DNA of 64,000 nucleotides from Hymenobacter tibetensis (GCF_022827545.1 NZ_CP094669.1:2136001-2200000), one strand, 5' to 3'. Shown: positions 52,881 through 62,215, counted from the stretch's first letter. Translations and numbers: made by a program. Notes: generated from the sequence alone by a model not told the origin.

Positions 52881-55283
52881 CTATTTGGTGTTGATTTTCA
52901 GTGCATTGCTGCTTAAGCCAGTGGCGGCAGCGCTGACCTGCACAACCCCTGGGGTAACACCTGCCTTCACCAAGATGGTGGCAATACCGGCTTCCGCCTG
53001 CACTGGGTTGTCGCCAACTAGCTCGGCGCCCTGCACGCTAAAGCGGACCGACGTGGTGGCATCCGGTACGGTCGTGCCATTCGCATCAACTACGGTGGCA
53101 TACACGAACACGGCATCGTTTTGGCCCGCTGTCAGGTCTTTGCCGAGGCGGGCATAGCTAAGTTGCAAGCTCTTAGCCGAACCGGGCGTGCGTCGTTCGG
53201 TTTGGGCAGCGGCTTTGCCATTGCGGTAGGCAATGGCGCGTAGCGTACCGGGCGTGTAGGTAGGCACTGCAAACGTGAAGGGAGGATGCGCGAGCTTATT
53301 GGCGAAAACGTTCTGGTCGGGGCGCTGCCGGGCTATGGTGTGGCCGTTGAGCTGGAGTTCCACTTCGTCGCAGTTGCTGTACACAACCACCTGCTTGGAA
53401 GAGGCTGGTTGCCAGTAAGTAGCCAAGTAAACCATCGGTTTGCCGAAGCCGTTGCGGTCCTCTGCGGGGCCATATTGGCTTTGGTAGAAGGAGTAGGCAA
53501 ACTTGGGTAAGCGAAAAATATCGGCCACCCCCGACGATTCAATGTCGGGCGCATAGCCGCGCTTGTAGTCGAACATGAGCCAGTTAGCATCGCCGACGGC
53601 TGGGCTGCGGAAGTTGTCGTTGTGGGCTTCCTGGAAGTTGAGGGCTTGTTGCGTGAGGGCCCGTTCACCTTGGCCGCGCAGCTGGCGGGAAGTACGCTCC
53701 GATTCTTTGAGGCCGGCGTAAGCGGTTTGGTTGAAGCCCGCGTTTTGGGCGTAGTATTCCCAGTCGCCATACTCGCAGAGCAGCAAAGGTTTCTTGCCGG
53801 TATACTTGCTCCAGTAGTAAGGGGCTTTGCTGTGCTGGCGCGCCGGAATGAACACGTCATAGGCATAATCCAGCCAGCCGCAAGTGTACACGCCTTCCTT
53901 CCAGGGTAGTTCCTGATGCACCGCCTGGTAGGTTTGTTCCATGTACGGCTTGCTCATACCCGTCTCGTTCAACGACGACTCCCACAGTATTACGCTGGGG
54001 TGGTTCCGGTCGCGGCGCACCATGTCGTGCACATTCTGCAAACTGTTTTTTTGAAACTCGGTGCCGCCAAAGAATTGCCAGCCCGGAATCGAGTTCATCA
54101 CCAGAATTCCCAGTTCATCGCACGCTTCCAAGAAAGCTGGCGAAGGAGGATAGTGAGAGCAGCGCACAAAGTTGAAGCCGGCCGCTTTGATGTGCCAGGC
54201 GTCGCGGTACTGCGCATTATCCGACAGCGCGTAGCCGAGGTAAGGATATTCCTGGTGCCGATTGGTGCCCCGCAGGCGCGTTTTCTGGCCGTTGAGGTAG
54301 AACCCGTCGGTGGCAAAGCGGACGGTCCGAACGCCGGTTTGCAGTTCCTGCCGGTCTATCACCTGCCCCGCTCGCAGCACTTCCACCACCACGCGGTACC
54401 GGTATGGCTGCTCCGGCGACCAGAGCTTGGGGTTGGCAATAGACAGTTGCTGGTCGACCCGTTCGAAAGCGCCTGGCGCAATACCAGCTGCTTCGTTTTG
54501 CGTGCGGCCTACTTCCTCGCCCTTCTCGTTGAGCAGCGTAGTGCGGACTTGTACGGTTTGCGCCTGGGCAGCATCGTTCTGTATTTCCGTTTGCAACCGC
54601 AGCGTGGCCGATTGGGGGCTTACGTCTTCGTAGTGCAGCAGAATACCACCCCCAGCCGTGTGGCCGGCTTCTACGGGGTCGGAGATGTACACCTTGTCTT
54701 GTACCAGCAACTGCACGGAGCGGTAGAGGCCACTGTAGAAGTTGAAATCCAAGTCCTTGAGGGGCTTGCCGGGTGGCACCGCCGGATTGTCTTGGTTGTT
54801 GAGCTTTACCAGCAGGCAGTTGGGCTGCCCATACTTGAGCTGCCGGGAAATATCCACTGTGAACGGCAAATACCCTCCTTGGTGCCGTTCCAGCTTCTTG
54901 CCGTTCAAATACACGTCGGCGGTATGCATGGCCGCTTGGAAGTGAACAGCCACTCGTTTGCTGGAATCGGTGGCGGGCACCTGAAAAAACTTGCGGTAGA
55001 AGCAGGTGCCTTGCCACTGTTTCTTGTCGGTCACAACGGGCTCTAGCTGCGCGGTATGCGGCAACGACACGGCCACCCACTGCACAGCGGTGTCGGTGGT
55101 TTCGGTGAAGAACTGCGCCGTTACGGCGGTGTCGATGTCTTTTACGAATTGCCAGTCTTGGTTGAAGTCTACGGCGGGCGCTAGGCGAGCAGGCGGACTG
55201 GTGCATTCACTCACGGCCATGGCCAGCAGCAAGCCACTGCCAACCCGTAGAAAAACCTGCGTAAGCGACGAGAAACGGGGCAT
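52881..55283 (-). CDS. glycoside hydrolase family 2 lipoprotein
   Basis: 800 residues. Lipoprotein signal with Cys in AMAVSECTSP. GH2 sugar-binding domain (about 40-200), Ig-like domain (about 205-330), TIM barrel (about 330-600) with acid/base Glu440 in SSLNETGMS and nucleophile Glu504 in LLCEYGDWEYY, and C-terminal beta domains (DUF4982-like and an Ig-like domain with VYATVVDANGTTVPDATT). Members include beta-galactosidases, beta-glucuronidases and beta-mannosidases; I cannot choose. It begins 5 bp after the stop of the GH-A gene, so the two form an operon. Confidence 0.92.
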   Translation of the reverse strand: MPRFSSLTQVFLRVGSGLLLAMAVSECTSPPARLAPAVDFNQDWQFVKDIDTAVTAQFFTETTDTAVQWVAVSLPHTAQLEPVVTDKKQWQGTCFYRKFFQVPATDSSKRVAVHFQAAMHTADVYLNGKKLERHQGGYLPFTVDISRQLKYGQPNCLLVKLNNQDNPAVPPGKPLKDLDFNFYSGLYRSVQLLVQDKVYISDPVEAGHTAGGGILLHYEDVSPQSATLRLQTEIQNDAAQAQTVQVRTTLLNEKGEEVGRTQNEAAGIAPGAFERVDQQLSIANPKLWSPEQPYRYRVVVEVLRAGQVIDRQELQTGVRTVRFATDGFYLNGQKTRLRGTNRHQEYPYLGYALSDNAQYRDAWHIKAAGFNFVRCSHYPPSPAFLEACDELGILVMNSIPGWQFFGGTEFQKNSLQNVHDMVRRDRNHPSVILWESSLNETGMSKPYMEQTYQAVHQELPWKEGVYTCGWLDYAYDVFIPARQHSKAPYYWSKYTGKKPLLLCEYGDWEYYAQNAGFNQTAYAGLKESERTSRQLRGQGERALTQQALNFQEAHNDNFRSPAVGDANWLMFDYKRGYAPDIESSGVADIFRLPKFAYSFYQSQYGPAEDRNGFGKPMVYLATYWQPASSKQVVVYSNCDEVELQLNGHTIARQRPDQNVFANKLAHPPFTFAVPTYTPGTLRAIAYRNGKAAAQTERRTPGSAKSLQLSYARLGKDLTAGQNDAVFVYATVVDANGTTVPDATTSVRFSVQGAELVGDNPVQAEAGIATILVKAGVTPGVVQVSAAATGLSSNALKINTK

Positions 55284-55288
55284 ATAGC

Positions 55289-57886
55289 TTATTGAAGAGA
55301 AACAGATTCGAGGTCAACGTGTAGCTCGCCGGTGGTTGGGGCGGCCGCATCCAGCACTACTTGCAGCACTTCGGCCTCTCCAATTTTCAAGGTCGACGGC
55401 GTTGTAGGCTGGTAGCTTAGCGGCAAGAAGCCAGGGTAGGGGCGCGGGAAAAGCAGCAGCGCCTCGGAACGGAAAGTGGAAAGCGGAATCCGGAATTCCT
55501 GCATGTTGGTGCCAAGCTGCACGGAGGCGGAATAGGCCACAGCGTCTTTGTTGGTCAGCACCACTTTCAGCGGCGTAGCAGCGTGGCTGGCCCGTGCTTT
55601 CACCACCAGTTCCTTGAATCCAGCAACTTCAGTGGCTCGGCCCGCTAGCCTGTCGCCGAAATACGCCCGTACCGCCGCGGCTGGTTCAGTGAGTGCAGCG
55701 GATGGGGTCTGCCCCGGCCGGGGCGCTCCAAGCACGAAACGCAGCGCGACGGCGCCCGCCGGAGTGGTTACGTAGTCAACCCAGGCAGTGCTGGCCAGGT
55801 TGCGGGCTTCCACTTGCTGCTGGTCGTGGCTGGCTTGGAAGAGGGGAAGAGGAGTACCAACTGCTACTATGGGCACCTCGAAATGCTCGGGGTGATAGTA
55901 GTCCCAGTCGCGGGGTTGGCCGGCAAATCCGCCCGGAAAGGTTAGGGTTTGGTCTTTTTTGCGCAGCACTATCCAGTAGCGGAGCAAGCCCGAATACGCC
56001 AGCTCTGCCGGTACGGTAGCTTCCACGGTGGCATAGCTGGTGGTAGCCATGGGCAAGGTGCGCGTGCGCCCGTAGAAGTGTTGCGCCACCAGAAACACGC
56101 TGTCCTGGGGCTCGATGCCGGTAAGCCGGGCCACAAGGCGCACCGGCTGCCCTGCCGAGACCTGTGTAGGTGGAGTGTGTAGTACCTGGGGGCCCATGGG
56201 GGTAGCTGCCGGCGCCGCAAATTCTCCTAGCTTGATATGGTTGAACACCGACTGCCCAGTGAACTGCGTGGTTGACTTGCCGGCGGCGGCTACCAAATAC
56301 ACGCCGGGCCGGACCACGGTGCTGCCATTGGTGGCCTGCGCTTGCAGGGTGTTGCCTTCGTTGAGCGCGCGCACCGTGAAGTTGCTGCCTAGTTCGGGCA
56401 GGGAAAGCTGTAGCGGCTGCGCGTTCCACAGAATCTGGGTAACGGGTTTGTTAAGCGACGCTTTTTCGAAAGGGTCTCGAATCGGTACCGCATCGGGCAG
56501 CACTTCCAGGCGCCACACGCCCGCCGCTACCCGGTCCAGGAAGTAGGCTCCCGTTCCGCCGTAGCGCACTACGGGCGAAGAGCCCACGCCGGCCAGGTGC
56601 TGCAAACTCGCCGCCCGTTTCGGCTGAGTGGCCGTGGAGGTGGTGTAGTAGAATTCTTCTGGGGTGTTCATCTCACTCAGTGCTTGCCGGTAACTCACCC
56701 GGAATGCATCAAACACCGAGTCCTGCGGATAGCGGCCAAAAGACTGCCCGCGCCCCACCCGGTGGAACACTTTGGAGGCAATCAGCAAGCTCAGGGCCTT
56801 GGCCGGCGTGTAGGCCAGGTTCAGGTAGTGGGTTTGGTATTCGGTGTTGGCGAAGGCCATGGCCATCGGGTCGTAGGCAAACTGCGTGGCCCACTGGAAC
56901 CCGGCCTCCCGGAAGCTGCGTGCCATAAACGGGTACATCACCGGCTGAATGATGTCGGCCGATTCGAACTCGTAGATCATGCGGGCTTTGCTGGTAAAGC
57001 GCTTGTCCTGCCGAAACGGAATCGGGTACTGATCGACGTACGGCAGGAAGTTGCCCCGTAGCGCGTGTCCGCTCACCAAGCCCTGTGGATACCACTGAAA
57101 CGTGAGGCCGTCCACCTTGGCGTTCAAGATGGCCTCGTATACCACCGGATTTTCTGATACGTTGTAGAACACGGGCTTGCGGCAACCAGTGGCCCGGATG
57201 GCCTGCGCCATGCGGTTGGCAAAAGCCGTGACGGGTGCTTCGGGCTTGCCATAACGGGGTTCGTTGCACACCTCGTAGGCAATAATGTCCGGCTCGTCGC
57301 GGTTGAGTTGCTTGGTGTAGGGGTTGCGGTGGTTGAGAAACTGCGTGAGGTAGGTTGACTGTGCCAGAACAGCTCGCGGGTTGGTGTAGGCCTGCGTTTT
57401 CGAGAAGATGCTGGAAAAACCGGTGCCCGTATCTTGCTCCGGATAGCCGTTGTTCCAGTAGGCAATGGGGGTCAGGATGATTTTGATGCCGCGCTGCTTG
57501 AGCTGAGCCACCAGAAAATCAAGCAGCTTCAGATGCTCGTTTTCCAGCAGATTCCCCACCGTATCCGTTATTTCCACATCCCATACGTGCACCCGGAACG
57601 CATCAACGCCCAGCCTCGATAGGTGGTACACATCTTGGGCAATGGCTTGCTCATGCGCCACGCCGAGCTTTTGGTGCGCTCGGTAGGCGTGGGCAAACGG
57701 CGTGGTATAATTGACACCGAACAGGGCCACTTCCTTTTTGTCTTTCTGCCAACGCAACACGCCTTGTTTGTCTACAAATACGTCACCCTCGGGCGCGTGT
57801 GGTTTTTTTTGCGCCGTAGCTGGTAGCACTGAAACAGCGTTCCAGAGAGCAAGAAACAACCAAAAAGCACGTAATCGGTGGGGCAT
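55289..57886 (-). CDS. clan GH-A glycoside hydrolase (GH5/cellulase-like), exported
   Basis: ATG 57886 gives 865 residues with a signal peptide (MPHRLRAFWLFLALWNAVSV...ATAQ); the open frame reaches back to 58084, but that part is not signal-like. The barrel (about 30-430) begins WQKDKKEVALFGVNYTTPFAH and has Asn208-Glu209-Pro (VCNEPRYG) as the acid/base and Glu306 in IYEFES as a plausible nucleophile. Beta-sandwich domains follow; the last ends GELHVDLESVSLQ. No T9SS domain. Substrate undetermined (beta-mannan, beta-glucan or beta-galactan are possible). First gene of an operon with the GH2 enzyme. Confidence 0.87.
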   Translation of the reverse strand: MPHRLRAFWLFLALWNAVSVLPATAQKKPHAPEGDVFVDKQGVLRWQKDKKEVALFGVNYTTPFAHAYRAHQKLGVAHEQAIAQDVYHLSRLGVDAFRVHVWDVEITDTVGNLLENEHLKLLDFLVAQLKQRGIKIILTPIAYWNNGYPEQDTGTGFSSIFSKTQAYTNPRAVLAQSTYLTQFLNHRNPYTKQLNRDEPDIIAYEVCNEPRYGKPEAPVTAFANRMAQAIRATGCRKPVFYNVSENPVVYEAILNAKVDGLTFQWYPQGLVSGHALRGNFLPYVDQYPIPFRQDKRFTSKARMIYEFESADIIQPVMYPFMARSFREAGFQWATQFAYDPMAMAFANTEYQTHYLNLAYTPAKALSLLIASKVFHRVGRGQSFGRYPQDSVFDAFRVSYRQALSEMNTPEEFYYTTSTATQPKRAASLQHLAGVGSSPVVRYGGTGAYFLDRVAAGVWRLEVLPDAVPIRDPFEKASLNKPVTQILWNAQPLQLSLPELGSNFTVRALNEGNTLQAQATNGSTVVRPGVYLVAAAGKSTTQFTGQSVFNHIKLGEFAAPAATPMGPQVLHTPPTQVSAGQPVRLVARLTGIEPQDSVFLVAQHFYGRTRTLPMATTSYATVEATVPAELAYSGLLRYWIVLRKKDQTLTFPGGFAGQPRDWDYYHPEHFEVPIVAVGTPLPLFQASHDQQQVEARNLASTAWVDYVTTPAGAVALRFVLGAPRPGQTPSAALTEPAAAVRAYFGDRLAGRATEVAGFKELVVKARASHAATPLKVVLTNKDAVAYSASVQLGTNMQEFRIPLSTFRSEALLLFPRPYPGFLPLSYQPTTPSTLKIGEAEVLQVVLDAAAPTTGELHVDLESVSLQ

Positions 57887-58098
57887 TGTACAAGGAACTG
57901 GGTGGAAATAGCTTGCTGCATGGAGCATGCGGCCCGAAAAGTAGATAGGTTTGTTGGGTTCTCGTTTATCGGTGGCGAATAGGCTACACCTGTACTTGCG
58001 CTTCACGCACAGGTGTATCGTACAGGCAGCCGTTACGGTGTAGTTCATGGTGCGAGTTGCGGAAAAGAGCTTCGCCACGCACAACGTACGCCGGATTC

Positions 58099-58314
58099 AT
58101 GCGTATTCCTTGCCTTGTACTAGGTCTGTTGATGTGGGCCGGTACCACATCCACACAAGCCACGTTTCGCCTGACTTGCGCGCCTGCCTCAACGCCTGCT
58201 ACGGCCGTGGTAGGTAGGATAGGCTCCTTCAATAACGAGAATCCAGCCAGCCCCGCACTCGCCTTCCCCGCCACCCCAACGGCACTCACCAATTGGTACT
58301 GCCAGCCGCAGTGA
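58099..58314 (+). pseudogene. signal peptide plus CBM20-like start of the esterase, out of frame
   Basis: ATG 58099 opens MRIPCLVLGLLMWAGTTSTQ, a signal peptide, followed by TFRLTCAPASTPATA and GSFNNENPASPALAF, the first strands of a CBM20-like starch-binding domain. The frame ends at 58312 (TGA). The rest of the same domain (HPNGTHQLVLPAAVKNPV, then NDIDNRRITLG) is in the next frame, so a net -1 shift lies around 58250-58265. The conserved Trp of the NNWNP motif is Glu here, a sign of decay. Confidence 0.65.
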
Positions 58315-59510
58315 AGAACCCAGTTGCATGCACATGCACATGCGGAGTCTGGACTCCAGGAGACACCGACGCGCCCCACAACGACATCGACAACCGTCGT
58401 ATCACCCTTGGTAACTCCCTTACTACCGTGACTCTGCAAGTACTGAATCGGAAAGACTCTGGTGGTGGGGCGGCGCCCTGCCAAAGCACGGCCTTGCAAC
58501 CCAACGTGCACATAATTAGCACCTCATTCGAGATGCCGCAGCTCAAGCGGACCCGCCGCGTCTGGATCTATCTGCCCAACGACTACGCCACTAACCCCAC
58601 CAAGCGCTACCCCGTGCTCTACCTGCACGACGGCCAAAACGTGTTTGATACCTGCACCAGCTTTGCCGGCGAGTGGGGCGTTGATGAGACACTGAGCGAG
58701 TTGCAACAGCAGGGCCTCGATGCCACCGGCTCCATTGCGGTGGCCATCGACCACGGTGGCACCGACCGGCTCAATGAACTCTCTCCCTGGCGCAACCTCA
58801 AACTCGGCGGTGGGCAAGGCGACCAGTACGTGGATTTTCTGGTGGAAACTCTGAAGCCGTACATCGATGCGCACTACCGTACCCTCACAGGCCGTGAGTT
58901 TACGGGCATTGTGGGCAGCAGCATGGGTGGCCTCATATCCACCTACGCCGCCCTGAAGTACCCGAACGTGTACAGCAAAGTGGGCGTGTTCTCGCCAGCC
59001 TTCTGGTTTGCTCAGCAGTCGCTTTTTCAATACGTCCGCCAGCACCCCGCCCACCCCGATACGCGTTTCTATTTTGTGTGCGGTACCACCGAAGGGCAGA
59101 ACATGGTGCCGCTCATGCGGGCCATGCACGACGCATTAGTTCGTGGCGGCGTACCTGCTGCCAATCTAAGCTTCAACCCTCAAACAGACGGACAACATTC
59201 CGAGTGGTTTTGGCGGCGAGAATTTCCAGCCGCTTACCAGTGGCTAAGCGCGCCACCAAGCACCCAGGAAGCAGCAGCACCACTGCCCTTCAGTGCCTAC
59301 GCAACTGCCACGAAAGAAGAAGTGCTCGTGGAATTACCCGCCGGGTTGCAACAAGCACAGCTAACAGTAACAGACAAAGCCGGTCAGGTCATGTTTGAAG
59401 CCGAAGTGGGGTCCGGCGACGCAGTGAAGCTAAGTGGTTTACCCCGTGGCATCTATATGCTCCGGGTGTCAGCAGGAAAGTACACAGGCGTTCAAATGCT
59501 AGTTACGTAG
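58293..59510 (+). CDS. putative esterase (CE1-like alpha/beta hydrolase) with T9SS sorting domain, N-terminus frameshifted
   Basis: The remaining open frame (405 codons from TTG 58293, itself an unlikely start) carries the end of the CBM20-like domain (about 1-60), an esterase-D-like hydrolase domain (about 75-330) with RRVWIYLPNDY, PVLYLHDGQNVF and the nucleophile Ser in GSSMGG (codon at 58920), a late His in DGQHSEWFW, and a C-terminal T9SS sorting domain (LPAGLQQAQLTVTDKAG to GVQMLVT). Enzymes of this type remove acyl groups from glycans. Without the upstream frame it has no signal peptide, which T9SS export needs; so it is a recent pseudogene, a frameshift-expressed gene, or a sequence error. 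Confidence 0.75.
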   Translation: MVLPAAVKNPVACTCTCGVWTPGDTDAPHNDIDNRRITLGNSLTTVTLQVLNRKDSGGGAAPCQSTALQPNVHIISTSFEMPQLKRTRRVWIYLPNDYATNPTKRYPVLYLHDGQNVFDTCTSFAGEWGVDETLSELQQQGLDATGSIAVAIDHGGTDRLNELSPWRNLKLGGGQGDQYVDFLVETLKPYIDAHYRTLTGREFTGIVGSSMGGLISTYAALKYPNVYSKVGVFSPAFWFAQQSLFQYVRQHPAHPDTRFYFVCGTTEGQNMVPLMRAMHDALVRGGVPAANLSFNPQTDGQHSEWFWRREFPAAYQWLSAPPSTQEAAAPLPFSAYATATKEEVLVELPAGLQQAQLTVTDKAGQVMFEAEVGSGDAVKLSGLPRGIYMLRVSAGKYTGVQMLVT

Positions 59511-59801
59511 TGCGTTAGCTAAGAAGCATATGGACAGCGAATAGTTTCCCTCCTCAGCTGAGGAGGGGCTAGGGGTGGTCGACCACTCGTTGGACGTCTT
59601 ACAAGTCCGTCACGCTTTGGCAATCTCAGCATGACGGGCTTATCGATTACAAACAGTCCTTGGTACTGCATCAACTCAAGTTTATGAGCAGATTGTCTCT
59701 ACTTCTATTGAAACAAACGACCATGCAGGCAGTATCTTAACAGTATCGTAACTATCGAGCCGTATTCTTGCCATTATTTCATCATAAAACTTGAATTTTG
59801 C
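59511..59801. other. spacer with small palindromic repeats
   Basis: No gene. It starts with the 20-bp perfect palindrome CCCTCCTCAG/CTGAGGAGGG (59548-59567), followed by GGCTAGGGGTGG, a combination I recall as a common Bacteroidetes intergenic repeat. A second inverted element (CCGTCA near 59610 with TGACGG near 59635) follows. The trp promoter begins at 59802. Confidence 0.55.
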
Positions 59802-59831
59802 TTGCGTACTAAGAAAGCTGCTTTACCTTTG
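59802..59831 (+). promoter_or_regulatory. trp operon promoter
   Basis: TTG (59802-59804), exactly 19 bp, TACCTTTG (59824-59831): a full match to the Bacteroidetes promoter consensus TTG-N19-TAnnTTTG. Transcription should start near 59837, about 26 nt before the leader peptide ATG. Confidence 0.82.
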
Positions 59832-59862
59832 TGCCACTCAACGCCCTAACTCAACTTTGGCA

Positions 59863-59940
59863 ATGACCGTTTCAACAACTCAGCAAGCGTGGTGGTGGCC
59901 TTTCGGAAATTCCGGACGGGACATCCTGTGCGTGCGTTAA
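59863..59940 (+). CDS. trpL: trp operon leader peptide
   Basis: A 25-codon open frame, MTVSTTQQAWWWPFGN and nine more residues, with three consecutive TGG codons (59890-59898). It begins 32 bp after the -7 box and is followed 36 nt later by a GC hairpin with a T run, then by trpE. When charged tRNA-Trp is scarce a ribosome would stall at the Trp codons and prevent the terminator from forming. A candidate antiterminator pairs CGGACGGG (59913-59920, inside the leader frame) with CCCGGCCG (59980-59987, the ascending terminator arm), with one mismatch. The leader is inferred from sequence; no homologue comparison was possible. Confidence 0.85.
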   Translation: MTVSTTQQAWWWPFGNSGRDILCVR

Positions 59941-59975
59941 GGGTAGTGAAACTCCTCTTCGTAACGACTCTACAG

Positions 59976-60004
59976 AAAGCCCGGCCGCCCCGCCGGGCTT
60001 TTTT
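59976..60004 (+). terminator. trp attenuator terminator
   Basis: 10-bp stem AAAGCCCGGC/GCCGGGCTTT with a 6-nt CGCCCC loop followed by a run of six T in total. It ends 37 bp before the trpE ATG and 36 nt separate its start from the leader stop. Confidence 0.88.
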
Positions 60005-60040
60005 AATACCCGGCGCTCAGCTTCTCCCGAAACGCCAGAC

Positions 60041-61456
60041 ATGAAACAGTTCCAGCTCCATACCCGCCACCTCCGCGTACTAGCCGACACCGTCACGCCC
60101 GTAGGCCTCTATCTCCGCCTGCGCGACCGGTACCCCAACTGCCTGCTCCTCGAAAGCTCCGACTACCACGGCCAACAAAACGCGTTCAGCTACCTGGCGT
60201 TCGACCCGCTGGCCCGTTTCGAGCTGAGCGGCCAGGAGCTGAAGCTGACGTTTCCGGATGATACCACCGAAACCGAAACTCTAGCCGAGCCCCGCCTGGC
60301 CCTCACGCGCCTCCAGGAATTTGCTGGCTGCTTCCAAACCGAGCCTACCGAGTACGATTTCATCACCGGCGGCTTGTTTGGCTACATCGGGTACGAGGGC
60401 GTGCAGTACTTCGAGGATCTGGAGCTGAACACCGAAAAACAGGCCGCCGGGCAGATTCCGAGCATCCTGTACGGCACCTATCGGTACGTCATTGCCGTCA
60501 ACCACTTCCGCAACGAGCTGTATGTGTTCGAGCACACGCTGGCCGGCGAGGAAACCGACCCGGATGGCTTGACGCGCCTCGTGAACCTGGTGCGCAACCC
60601 GTCATTGCCCGATTACAAGTTCTCGGTGGTAGGGGAGGAATCCACCAACCAGACCGACGAAGAGTTTCTGAAAGTACTGGCGGCTGGTCAGCAGCATTGC
60701 CACCAGGGCAACGTGTTCCAGATTGTATTGTCGCGCCGCTTTCAGCAGGGCTTCACCGGCGACGAGTTCAACGTGTACCGGGCCCTGCGCTCCATCAATC
60801 CGTCGCCGTACTTGTTCTACTTCGATTACGGCAACTTTAAAATCTTCGGCTCTTCGCCCGAAACCCAACTCCTTATTAAGGGCCGCGAAGCCAGCCTGTT
60901 CCCCATTGCAGGCACCTTCCGCCGCACCGGCCACGACGCCGAAGACGCTGCCCTGGCCCAAAAGCTAGCCGACGACCCCAAGGAAAACGCCGAGCACACC
61001 ATGCTCGTGGACCTGGCCCGCAACGACCTGGCCCGCCACGGCGACAATGTGCGGGTGAAAACCTTCCGTGAAATTCAGTTCTACTCGCACGTCATTCACC
61101 TCGTGAGTGAAGTAAATGCCACCCTGAGCCCAGCCGCCAGCCCCCTACAAGTGGTGGCCGATACCTTCCCGGCTGGTACACTCTCGGGCGCCCCCAAGCA
61201 CCGCGCCATGCAAATCATCGACGGCTTAGAGCCTACTGCCCGCGGCTACTACGGCGGTGCCATCGGCTACCGCGGCTTCAACGGCGACTTCAACCACGCC
61301 ATCATGATTCGCTCGTTTCTGAGCACGGCGGGCCAGCTCTACTTCCAGGCAGGTGCTGGCGTGGTAGCTGCCTCTGACATTAATTCCGAACTCAACGAAG
61401 TACATCACAAACTAGCAGCCCTCCGCAAGGCGTTGAAAGAAGCCGAGGCCGTCTAG
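60041..61456 (+). CDS. trpE: anthranilate synthase component I
   Basis: 471 residues, normal for TrpE. N-terminal domain with LLESSDYHGQQNAFSYLAF (the Leu-Glu-Ser feedback-inhibition region) and the chorismate-binding domain with GNVFQIVLSRRF, SPETQLLIKG, PIAGTFRRTGHDAEDA, ENAEHTMLVDLARND, TFPAGTLSGAPKHRAM and QAGAGVVAASD. It makes anthranilate from chorismate using ammonia delivered by TrpG. First structural gene of the operon, behind the attenuator. The LESS element implies tryptophan feedback inhibition. Confidence 0.97.
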   Translation: MKQFQLHTRHLRVLADTVTPVGLYLRLRDRYPNCLLLESSDYHGQQNAFSYLAFDPLARFELSGQELKLTFPDDTTETETLAEPRLALTRLQEFAGCFQTEPTEYDFITGGLFGYIGYEGVQYFEDLELNTEKQAAGQIPSILYGTYRYVIAVNHFRNELYVFEHTLAGEETDPDGLTRLVNLVRNPSLPDYKFSVVGEESTNQTDEEFLKVLAAGQQHCHQGNVFQIVLSRRFQQGFTGDEFNVYRALRSINPSPYLFYFDYGNFKIFGSSPETQLLIKGREASLFPIAGTFRRTGHDAEDAALAQKLADDPKENAEHTMLVDLARNDLARHGDNVRVKTFREIQFYSHVIHLVSEVNATLSPAASPLQVVADTFPAGTLSGAPKHRAMQIIDGLEPTARGYYGGAIGYRGFNGDFNHAIMIRSFLSTAGQLYFQAGAGVVAASDINSELNEVHHKLAALRKALKEAEAV

Positions 61457-61581
61457 CTCCACCAGAAGCGTAGGCTTGCAGGTTGTTCCGATGAAACACA
61501 CCATCTGCCTGCAACCTCTCTGGGAAAACGAAGACCCTAGATTCCCTCTCGCCTTACCCACTATCCCACCTTACCTGCATC

Positions 61582-62148
61582 ATGAAAATCCTCGTCCTCG
61601 ATAACTACGACTCCTTCACCTACAACCTCGTGCAGGTGCTGCGGGAACTCGGTCACACCGAAAATGTCACGGTAATCCGCAACGACAAACTCTCCGTAGA
61701 CGACGTGGAGGATTACGACGCCGTGCTGCTCTCGCCCGGTCCTGGGTTGCCTTCGGAGGCCGGCCTCATGCCCGAAATCATCCGGCGCTACGCACCCACC
61801 AAGCGCATTCTGGGGGTGTGCCTTGGCCACCAGGGGCTGGCAGAAAGCTTCGGCGGCGAGCTATATAATATGCCCGATGTGCTGCACGGCATTGCCACGC
61901 AAGCTGAGGTTACCGCCGAAGACCGAATATTCGACGGCCTGCCCACCCAGTTCCGTGTGGGCCGCTACCACTCCTGGAGCGTGCGCCCCGAGTCGGTGCC
62001 CGCCGAACTGGAAGTAACCGCTCTTGACGCCAACGGCCAGGTGCTGGCTTTCCGGCACCGCGAGTATGATGTGCGCGGTGTCCAGTTTCACCCCGAATCC
62101 ATTCTGACGGAGCACGGCCACCAGATGATGCGCAACTGGCTGCAATAG
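61582..62148 (+). CDS. trpG: anthranilate synthase component II (glutamine amidotransferase)
   Basis: 188 residues of the class I glutamine amidotransferase type: LDNYDSFTYNLVQ, SPGPGLPSEAG, catalytic Cys in LGVCLGHQG, and the His/Glu pair in VQFHPESILTEHG. It provides ammonia to TrpE, and may also serve folate synthesis (pabA) as in many bacteria. The 125-bp gap from trpE holds an inverted repeat (TTGCAGG 61476-61482, CCTGCAA 61508-61514). Position and order TrpE-TrpG-TrpD support the trp role. Confidence 0.96.
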   Translation: MKILVLDNYDSFTYNLVQVLRELGHTENVTVIRNDKLSVDDVEDYDAVLLSPGPGLPSEAGLMPEIIRRYAPTKRILGVCLGHQGLAESFGGELYNMPDVLHGIATQAEVTAEDRIFDGLPTQFRVGRYHSWSVRPESVPAELEVTALDANGQVLAFRHREYDVRGVQFHPESILTEHGHQMMRNWLQ

Positions 62149-62215
62149 CACCAATGGCGGGTTGGCGCACCGTGGGTGCTGCCACCAAGGTTTCTTTTTC
62201 CGTTGTTCACCGATT

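Noticed and set aside
53916..55046. Plus-strand open frame of 376 codons opposite the GH2 gene
   Set aside because: Shadow of the GH2 coding sequence, which has intact catalytic motifs; no domain or signal is visible in the antisense product.
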